A program made the position numbers and the translations under genes. The notes under the pieces are model-generated. The model saw only the letters and a list, made by a program, of their open reading frames with translations. It was not told the DNA's origin and made no database searches. From assembly GCF_012933445.1 (NCBI RefSeq), contig NZ_JABBNC010000004.1:62001-126000 (forward strand): a stretch of 64,000 nucleotides of DNA, written 5' to 3'. The stretch comes from Actinoplanes sp. TBRC 11911 (GTDB lineage: Bacteria; Actinomycetota; Actinomycetes; Mycobacteriales; Micromonosporaceae). Position 1 is the stretch's first letter; each line of letters opens with the position of its first letter. Below, in pieces: positions 57,505 to 64,000 of the stretch.

Positions 57505-60504
57505 ATGTTCGCGCTGATCTGGGGTGCGGTGCGGACCCGTCGGGCGCAGGTGCTGACGGTGCTGATCCTGACCGCCCTGGCCGCCGCGGTGGCTGCCGCC
57601 GGGCCCTGGTACGCGGTCGCCAGCAGCAACCGGGCCGCCGCCGCGGACGTCGCGGCCGCTCCCGCCGAGCAGCGCACCATCTCGGTCCGCCAGATCGCCG
57701 ACACCCAGGGCCAGCCCCGCACGGTGCTGCAACAGTTCGCGGCGAAGGCACAGGGCCTGCTGCCGCTGCCCGCCACGGCGCCGGTCGGCGGCATGGTGAT
57801 GCCGATGACGGTGGCGAACGGCAACAGCACATCGCAGATCGGTGTCGCCTACCGCGACGATTTCTGTGCCCACGTACGCCTCGACGGCGACTGCCCGTCA
57901 CGCTCCAACGAGATCGCCATCAGTGCGAAGGCCGCCCAGCAACTCGGCGTCGGCATCGGCGGCACGACCAGTCTGCGCGCCTCGCCGACCACCGAACCGA
58001 TCCGGCTGAAGGTCGTCGGGTTCTACCTGCCGGCCGACCCGACCGGCCTGTACTGGAGCAACTCGCTCTACCGTGCCGAGGGCACCGCGCTCGACCCGGT
58101 ATTCACTCCGCTGCAGACATTCGAGCTCAGAGAGCTCTGGGAACCGACGGTCAGCTTCGACGTGCAGGTGCCGGACGCGCTGATCCGCGGCGGCGGCGAC
58201 CTGGCGACCGCGCTGCGGGCGGCCGACGTCCGGATGGGAGCGGCCGAGCTGCGCCTGGTCAACCCCATCGGCGTGCTGCTCGCCGTGATCGCCCGGGACC
58301 GCGCGGAGATCCGCACCGGCGTGCTGGTCGCGATGATTCAGATCCTGGTGCTGGCCTGGTTCGCGATCGGGCTCGCGGGCCGCTACACCGGACGCGATCG
58401 GCGCGGCGACGCCGCCCTGCTCAAGCTGCGCGGCAGCGCCCGCGGCGGGATGCTGCGGCTGGCCTGGGGACAGCACGTGGTTCCGCTGCTGGCCGGCGCG
58501 GTCGTCGGCCTGCCGCTGGGCTGGCTGGTGGCCCGGCTGCTGGCCGGCCCGCTCACCGACGGCCGCGGCACCGCTCTGCTGCTCTCCGTCGTCGCGGTGG
58601 CCGCCGTCCTGGTGGGCGGCCTGCTCGTGCTCGCCGTGGTCGAGGGTCTGGTGCTGCGCCAGCCGGTGGCCGTGCTGCTGCGTCAGGTCGGCACCGCCCG
58701 CGGCGACTGGCGTTCCGGCGTCGTCGACCTGCTGCTGCTCGCCGTCGCCGTGGCCGCCGTCTACCAGGCCCGGTCCAGCGCGGCCGGCAGCGGCCTCGCG
58801 CTGGCCGCACCCGCCCTCGTCGGGCTCGCCGTGGCGCTGCTGCTCGCCCGGCTGCTGGGCCGCCTCGCCGACCGGGGCGGCGGCGCGGCCGTCCGCACCG
58901 GGCACCTGCGGGCCGGCCTCACCGCCGTGCAGGTGTCCCGGCAGCCCGGCAGCGACCGTGTGTTCGCGCTGGTCGTGGTCGCGGTCGCGATGTTCGCCAC
59001 GGCGGTCGGCGGCTGGTACGGCGAGGACACCGCGCGCACCGACCGCAGCACCGCCGAACTGGGCGCGGACCGCGTCCTGACCGTGCAGGTGGCCAACCGC
59101 ACCGGTCTGGTGGACGCCGTCCGCACCGCCGACCCGGGCGGCACGCAGGCGATGGCCGTCGTGGTGGACCGCGCCGCGAACCCGCCGGTTCTCGCCGTGG
59201 ACAGCGCCCGCCTCGCCGCCGTGGCCCGCTGGCGTCCCGAGTACGGACCGCTCGGCGCGCTCCCGTCCGGCGACCTCGGACCGGCCCCGCTCCCGGCGGT
59301 CACCGGCGACCGGCTCGGCGTGCGACTCACCCACGACGGGAAGAAGGCCGCGGTGCTCAACGTGGTGCTGCTGAACGAGAAGAGCGGCGCACCGGTCAAG
59401 GTCCGCTTCGGCCGGCTCGGCCCGGGCGACCAGACGCTGACCGCGCCGGTGCCCGGCTGCGCCGACGGCTGCCGGATCCTGCGCTGGGAGGTGACGTCGC
59501 CGCCCACCGCCGAGGGTCTGGCCTTCCCGGCACCGGACGGCACCGCGGTGACGATCCGCGCGCTCACCCAGCAGAACCCGTCCGCCGAGATCCTGGGCGG
59601 CGCGGCGCTGGGCGACATCACCCGCTGGCGCTCCGGCACCGAGGGCGCGGCGATGGACGTGGACGCCCGCGACGGCGTCCTGCGCATGAACGTGGACGCG
59701 AACCTCACCGCGCAGCCGATGGTCGGCAGTGCGGTGTGGGCGGTCGACACCGCGCTGCCGCTGCCCGTGGTCCTGTCCGGCCCGAAGGCGTCGGCCTGGC
59801 AGTTCGGCGAGTCGAACGTGAGCTCGTTCGGCGGCTCGCCGATCCCGGTCCGGGTCGCCGGGACCGCCGCCGCGCTGCCGGTGCTCGGCCGCGCCGGTGT
59901 GCTGGTCGACCTGGAGGCCACCCGGCGGATCATCGGCGACGCCAACCCGCCCGCGGAATACCAGGTGTGGCTCGCACCCGGAGCCGGGCGTGCGGTGGTG
60001 GACCGGCTCGTCGCGGCCGGACTGCGGGTCAGCGGCGACGAGAGCGTCTCCTCCCGGTCGGCTCAGCTGGCCGAGCAGGCGCCCGCCACGGTCATCCGGT
60101 TCTCGCTGGTCTGCGGCGTGGTGGGACTGCTGCTCGCGGCGGCGGCCATCGGGGTCGCCGGGGCGGTCGACCGGCGCACCCGGCTGGGCCAGCTGACGGC
60201 GCTGCGGGTCCAGGGTCTGCCCGTCCGGACGACGGTGGCCACGGCGTACGCGGGACCGGCGGCCCTGATCGGTACCGGGCTGATCGGCGGCCTGCTGGCC
60301 GCGGCGGTCGCCGGTCCGCTGGCCCGCGTCTCGATCCCGGACTTCACCGACGGCTGGAACGTGCTGGCCGCGCCGGGCGCCCTCGGCCGCAACCCGTTCC
60401 TGTTCGCCGGACTGGCCGCCCTCGTCGTGCTCGGACTGGTCGGCTGGCTCTCGGTGCTGCCGCTGGTACGCCGGCTGCGTCGCGCGGGGAAGGCCGGCCG
60501 ATGA
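57505..60504 (+). CDS. ABC exporter permease, FtsX-like, 999 aa
   Basis: The first membrane helix follows the start (VLTVLILTALAAAVAAAGPW). A large extracytoplasmic domain (about 40-240) is followed by three helices with the FtsX-type loop LLKLRGSARGGMLRLAWGQH (about 310-330). The pattern is repeated by more helices, a second outer domain (about 510-840) and a last FtsX block with RTRLGQLTALRVQGLP. Two FtsX units in one chain fit MacB/SalY-type exporters without RND partners. ATG with GGGAGG seven bases upstream. First of a three-gene transporter operon. Confidence 0.9.
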   Translation: MFALIWGAVRTRRAQVLTVLILTALAAAVAAAGPWYAVASSNRAAAADVAAAPAEQRTISVRQIADTQGQPRTVLQQFAAKAQGLLPLPATAPVGGMVMPMTVANGNSTSQIGVAYRDDFCAHVRLDGDCPSRSNEIAISAKAAQQLGVGIGGTTSLRASPTTEPIRLKVVGFYLPADPTGLYWSNSLYRAEGTALDPVFTPLQTFELRELWEPTVSFDVQVPDALIRGGGDLATALRAADVRMGAAELRLVNPIGVLLAVIARDRAEIRTGVLVAMIQILVLAWFAIGLAGRYTGRDRRGDAALLKLRGSARGGMLRLAWGQHVVPLLAGAVVGLPLGWLVARLLAGPLTDGRGTALLLSVVAVAAVLVGGLLVLAVVEGLVLRQPVAVLLRQVGTARGDWRSGVVDLLLLAVAVAAVYQARSSAAGSGLALAAPALVGLAVALLLARLLGRLADRGGGAAVRTGHLRAGLTAVQVSRQPGSDRVFALVVVAVAMFATAVGGWYGEDTARTDRSTAELGADRVLTVQVANRTGLVDAVRTADPGGTQAMAVVVDRAANPPVLAVDSARLAAVARWRPEYGPLGALPSGDLGPAPLPAVTGDRLGVRLTHDGKKAAVLNVVLLNEKSGAPVKVRFGRLGPGDQTLTAPVPGCADGCRILRWEVTSPPTAEGLAFPAPDGTAVTIRALTQQNPSAEILGGAALGDITRWRSGTEGAAMDVDARDGVLRMNVDANLTAQPMVGSAVWAVDTALPLPVVLSGPKASAWQFGESNVSSFGGSPIPVRVAGTAAALPVLGRAGVLVDLEATRRIIGDANPPAEYQVWLAPGAGRAVVDRLVAAGLRVSGDESVSSRSAQLAEQAPATVIRFSLVCGVVGLLLAAAAIGVAGAVDRRTRLGQLTALRVQGLPVRTTVATAYAGPAALIGTGLIGGLLAAAVAGPLARVSIPDFTDGWNVLAAPGALGRNPFLFAGLAALVVLGLVGWLSVLPLVRRLRRAGKAGR

Positions 60505-63500
60505 TCCAGCTCGTTCTCGCGATGGTCTGGACCAGGCGCGGCCAGGCCGTCACGCTGGCGCTGCTCGCCCTGTTCGCGGTGGCGTCCGCAGTGGCCTCGC
60601 CGGCCTACCTGATCGCGGCCGACCGGGCCGTCGCGGCCGGTCAGATCAGCACCGCGGTGCCCGGCGAACTGGGCCTGGTCATCAGCTCGACGCGCGACGA
60701 CCGGGTCGGTGTCGGCGGTCCGGACTTCACCAACATCAGCGACGCGCTGATCAACCTGCCCGGCTTCTCCTTCGTGTACGCCTCGCAATTCCCCACGATG
60801 GGCATCGAGCCCGGCGTCAAGACCGCTTCCCAGCTGGTCTTCCGTCAGGACAGCTGCGCCCACGTCCGGATCGTCACCGGGCGCTGCCTGATCGGCACCG
60901 GCGACGTCATCATCGGGGCCGCGACCGCGGCGCGGCTGCACCTGGCCGCCGGCGACCCGATCACGATGCGGTCGGCGAAGTTCTCCGACGACCCGGTGCG
61001 TCCGGCGTGGCTGCCGGACGGGCTGCCGCAGCGGCTGACCGTCGTCGGGACCTACCAGGTACGCGACCGTGCCGAGGCGTACTGGGGAACGCATGGGTAT
61101 TTCGACTCCGGCCGTGAGCCCGTGTTCACCGGGCAGTCCACCTTCACCACGATGGACCACGGCGCCACCGAGCTGACGATCGACGGCACCGCCGGACCGC
61201 GGGCGCTGAACATCGACCGGCTGCCCGCGCTGCGCAACGGTCTCGCCGGGCTCAGCGTGGTCAACGAGAAGCTGGGCTCGTCCCTGCAGATCAACACCGA
61301 CATGCCCGCGTTGCTCGACCGGATCGACGCCGGACGCTCGGCCAGCCGTCTCATCGTCCCGGTGCTGGCGGTCCCGCTGGTGCTGCTGGCCTGCTTCAGC
61401 ATCTTCCTCGCGGTCAGCTACGGCAGCCAGGGCCGCCAACCCGAGCTCGCGGTGGTCGCCCTGCGCGGCAGCCGCTGGTGGATGCGGTGGTGGCTGGCGA
61501 TCGGCGAGAGCCTGGTCGCGGTGCTGCTCGGTGCGCTGGCCGGGTGCCTCGCCGGACAGCTGCTGGTCAACGCGGTGGCGGCGGCCCGGTTCCCCGGCGT
61601 CGGCGCCGCCCCGGACTGGTCGTCGCTGCGCTACGCGCCGTTCGCCGCGCTCGCCGCGCTGGCCGCCGTGGTTCTCGCGCAGCGGCGGCAACTGCTCAGC
61701 CCGGTCGCGGTGCTGTTGCGGCGCAACCCGGTGGTGGCGAACGGCCCGCGCGCCCTCGCCGTGGAACTGTTGATCGTGCTGCTCGCCGTGGTCAGCGCGG
61801 TCCAGCTCGCCATCTCCGGGGGCACGCTCAAGGGCATCGGCACGCTCGCACCGGCGTTCCTCATGCTGGCGCTGTCGTTGATCGCCGCCCGCGCCCTGCT
61901 GCCCGTGGTGACCCGTTTCGCCTCGCGCGCGCTGGCCGGCGGTCGTCTCGGCCTCGCGCTGGCCGGGTTCCAGCTCTCCCGGCGGCCCGGCGCGCAGCGG
62001 CTGTTCGCACTGCTCATCGCCACCGTGGCGGTGGCCGGGTACGCCAGCGCGGCGGTCGACGTCGCGGCCCAGGGCCGGGGCGTCGAGTCCCAATTGGGCA
62101 TCGGCGCCGACCGGGTGCTCGACATCCGCCCGGTGCATCGGACCACGCTGCTGCGAGCGGTCCGCGCGGTGGACCCGGACGGGCGGTACGCGATGGCGGT
62201 GTCCCGGCTGCCCAACAGCACCGCGAACGAACCGCTCGGCCTGGCCGTCGACTCGTCCCGGCTGGCCGCGGTGGCGACCTGGCCGTCCGGCGGGCCCACC
62301 GCGGCGACGGTGGCCCGGCGGCTGCATCCCGGGCAACCGCCGGCCCCGATTCAGCTCGACGGGCAGGACATCACGATCGACGCCGCGGTGAGCGGGATCG
62401 CCTTCGGCAAGGAGCTCAGCCTGGCCGTCGCGGTGTCCTCGCTGACCGGACTGGGGGACACCGTGGCCGGCCTCGGCGTGCTGCGCGACGGCACCGACCG
62501 GTACAGCATCCGGGTACCGATCTGCCGGGAAGGCTGCCGCCTCAACGGGATCCAGCTGTCCGGCGCCATCACCGCGGTCGGCTTCACCGGCCGCGTCGTG
62601 ATCAACGACATCGGCACGACGAGCCCGACCCGGATGGTGCCGGCGGCGCGGCTCAGCGACCTGTCCGGCTGGCGGATGCCGCGCTACGGCCGGCTCTCCG
62701 CGGCCGGCGGCGGGCTGCGCATCGACGTGGACGGGCCGGGCGGCCTGGCCGGCGGCGCGTGGGTGCAGCCGGTCGACACACCGTTCCCGATGCCCGTCGC
62801 GTACGCCGGTACCCCGCCCGTGGACGGCACGGTGACCGGCATCGACGGCAACCGGCTCCCGGTGCGCGATGTGGCCGAGGTCTCCGCCGTGCCCCGGCTC
62901 GGCGTGCACGCCACCCTGGTCGACCTGGACTACGCGGACCGGCTCGGCGTCGACGGCATGCCCGCGCTGCAGCCGCAGGTGTGGCTGAACGACCGGGCTC
63001 CCGCCGACGTGCTGGAGCGGCTGGCCGCCCAGGGCCTCACCGTCACCGCGGACACCCGGTCGGCGCAGCTGCGACGCCAGCTCGACGAACAAGGACCGGC
63101 CCTGGCGCTCTGGTTCTACGTGCTGGCCGGCGGCCTGTCCGTGCTGCTGGGCGCCGGCGCGCTGGTGCTGGCGGCCGCCGTCGACCGGTCCCGCCGGGTG
63201 GAAGACCTGTCGGCGTTGCGCGCGCAGGGCATGAGCCGTCCCGCCGTGGGCCGGGCGACCTTGTGGACCTACCCGGTGCTGGTCGCGATCGCCGCGGTCG
63301 TGGGTGCGGTGACCGCCGCGGCGACCTGGGCGCTGACCGGCTGGGCACTGCCGCTCGCGGGTCTGCATCCGCCGAGCCTGCCGCTGCCGTCGTGGCCGCA
63401 CCTGGTGGTGGTCCCGCTGGCCACGCTCACCGTGCTGGCGCTGCTGGCGGTGGTGGCGGCGCTGACCGGACGCGACCTGCGCGGCCGCATCGACCGCCGG

Positions 63501-63512
63501 GACGCCGCGTAG
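60501..63512 (+). CDS. ABC exporter permease, FtsX-like, 1003 aa
   Basis: A paralogue of the preceding permease: N-terminal helix (LALLALFAVASAVASPAYL), outer domain with paired cysteines (DSCAHVRIVTGRC), FtsX block with QPELAVVALRGSRWWMRWW, second outer domain (with CREGCRL) and a final FtsX block RRVEDLSALRAQGMSR. Its ATG overlaps the previous stop (ATGA). The two permeases should form a heterodimer with the ATPase downstream. The ligand is unknown. Confidence 0.9.
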   Translation: MIQLVLAMVWTRRGQAVTLALLALFAVASAVASPAYLIAADRAVAAGQISTAVPGELGLVISSTRDDRVGVGGPDFTNISDALINLPGFSFVYASQFPTMGIEPGVKTASQLVFRQDSCAHVRIVTGRCLIGTGDVIIGAATAARLHLAAGDPITMRSAKFSDDPVRPAWLPDGLPQRLTVVGTYQVRDRAEAYWGTHGYFDSGREPVFTGQSTFTTMDHGATELTIDGTAGPRALNIDRLPALRNGLAGLSVVNEKLGSSLQINTDMPALLDRIDAGRSASRLIVPVLAVPLVLLACFSIFLAVSYGSQGRQPELAVVALRGSRWWMRWWLAIGESLVAVLLGALAGCLAGQLLVNAVAAARFPGVGAAPDWSSLRYAPFAALAALAAVVLAQRRQLLSPVAVLLRRNPVVANGPRALAVELLIVLLAVVSAVQLAISGGTLKGIGTLAPAFLMLALSLIAARALLPVVTRFASRALAGGRLGLALAGFQLSRRPGAQRLFALLIATVAVAGYASAAVDVAAQGRGVESQLGIGADRVLDIRPVHRTTLLRAVRAVDPDGRYAMAVSRLPNSTANEPLGLAVDSSRLAAVATWPSGGPTAATVARRLHPGQPPAPIQLDGQDITIDAAVSGIAFGKELSLAVAVSSLTGLGDTVAGLGVLRDGTDRYSIRVPICREGCRLNGIQLSGAITAVGFTGRVVINDIGTTSPTRMVPAARLSDLSGWRMPRYGRLSAAGGGLRIDVDGPGGLAGGAWVQPVDTPFPMPVAYAGTPPVDGTVTGIDGNRLPVRDVAEVSAVPRLGVHATLVDLDYADRLGVDGMPALQPQVWLNDRAPADVLERLAAQGLTVTADTRSAQLRRQLDEQGPALALWFYVLAGGLSVLLGAGALVLAAAVDRSRRVEDLSALRAQGMSRPAVGRATLWTYPVLVAIAAVVGAVTAAATWALTGWALPLAGLHPPSLPLPSWPHLVVVPLATLTVLALLAVVAALTGRDLRGRIDRRDAA

Positions 63513-63561
63513 TTGCACCGGTCCGGCAGGATCATCGTTATCGATCGAAGGAGACAACGGG

Positions 63562-64000
63562 GTGAAGACACTTACCGTCGAGGCGGCCGACATCGCGTGG
63601 GGAAACGACGCGCCCGTGCTGCGAGGCGTCACCGTGGACGCGCGTCCCGGCGAGATCCTCGCGATCACCGGCACGTCCGGCGCCGGCAAGACCACGCTGC
63701 TGAGCGCGATGGCCGGCCTGCTCGCGCCGGTCGCGGGCAAGGTGCTCGTGGACGGTGAGCCACTCGCCGACCGCGACCACGCGGTGTCGCTGAACGTCGT
63801 GCTGATCCCGCAGGACAACGGCCTGGCCGCGATCCTGACGGCGGCCGAGAACATCTCGGTGGCGGTCATCGCCACCGGCGGCACGCCCGCCGAGGCCCGC
63901 CGCCGCACCGCCGAGGCGCTCGACCCGCTGGGCCTGTCCGGGCAGGCCAATCAGCTGATCGAGGAGCTCTCCGGCGGTCAGCAGCAGCGCACCGCGATCG
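63562..64000 (+). CDS. ABC transporter ATP-binding protein (3' part outside window)
   Basis: The first 146 residues are visible from GTG 63562 (GAAGGAGA upstream). Walker A is TGTSGAGKTTLL, the Q-loop is LIPQDNGL and the signature is LSGGQQQR. Walker B lies past base 64000. It is of the LolD/MacB subfamily that powers FtsX-type permeases, and belongs to the two permease genes just upstream (49-base gap). Confidence 0.95.
   Translation, partial: MKTLTVEAADIAWGNDAPVLRGVTVDARPGEILAITGTSGAGKTTLLSAMAGLLAPVAGKVLVDGEPLADRDHAVSLNVVLIPQDNGLAAILTAAENISVAVIATGGTPAEARRRTAEALDPLGLSGQANQLIEELSGGQQQRTAI

Noticed and set aside
60063-63950. A 1295-codon open frame on the minus strand
   Set aside because: It lies antisense to the second FtsX permease and the ATPase, which have clear motifs and ribosome sites.

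Overview
This is a 64 kb stretch of very GC-rich DNA. It has many GTG and TTG starts, many ATGA/GTGA start-stop overlaps, an SsgB-type sporulation protein, a DivIVA-type protein and an isolated TnpB. That fits a filamentous, sporulating actinomycete. A Micromonosporaceae host (Actinoplanes-like) is my best inference, but nothing in the window proves the genus. No phage, plasmid, rRNA or CRISPR locus is visible.

Layout. 1-3.8 kb: the end of a leftward operon with an acyl-CoA dehydrogenase and an unusual EPSP-synthase-like/acyl-CoA-ligase fusion, the kind of pair used to turn shikimate into cyclohexanecarboxyl-CoA. 3.8-5.3 kb: gene-poor, with a 62-bp tandem repeat and several hairpin repeats, ending in tRNA-Val(CAC). 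5.5-9.4 kb: PGPGW membrane protein, SsgB, AraC and Rrf2 regulators, a 59-aa DUF4236 gene and a TcmP-like protein. 9.5-14 kb: a TPR/FN3 membrane protein, then a fatty-acid desaturase divergent from a histidine kinase/response regulator pair (Des-like). 14-16.6 kb: leftward operon DUF1990, MBL hydrolase, DedA, DivIVA. 16.6-20 kb: lipid kinase, double-PAP2 protein, endonuclease/phosphatase-family protein. 20-21.7 kb: TnpB element. 21.7-27.4 kb: membrane proteins, a secreted M36 metallopeptidase and a DUF3592 protein.

28.2-35.2 kb is a five-gene overlapping operon: SWIM-like zinc protein, 455-aa partner, VWA protein, MoxR AAA+ ATPase, DUF5682 protein. It matches the poorly understood yehQ-P-L-M type of system. 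It is followed by a broken sigma-factor locus, an FGE-like protein, two tandem MFS exporters with an XRE regulator, an SDR/SnoaL/TetR cassette, a gamma-glutamyltransferase, a DUF554 protein and an EAL phosphodiesterase. 46.3-51.4 kb is a metal-handling block. TerC sits behind a yybP-ykoY (Mn2+) riboswitch. A CopZ, secreted His-rich protein, CopA operon sits behind CsoR-like palindromes. CopA carries two expanded tandem repeats inside its cytoplasmic ATP-binding region. 52.2-64 kb: TetR with a divergent FAD oxidoreductase, ThrS, CorA, and an ABC exporter with two about 1000-aa FtsX-like permeases and an ATPase cut by the window end.

A dispersed repeat of about 700 bp occurs twice (about 27.4-28.1 kb and 51.4-52.1 kb). 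Both copies start at the stop codon of a rightward gene, lie in convergent intergenic regions and carry their own internal tandem repeat. All family names come from reading the translations by eye. No database search was run.
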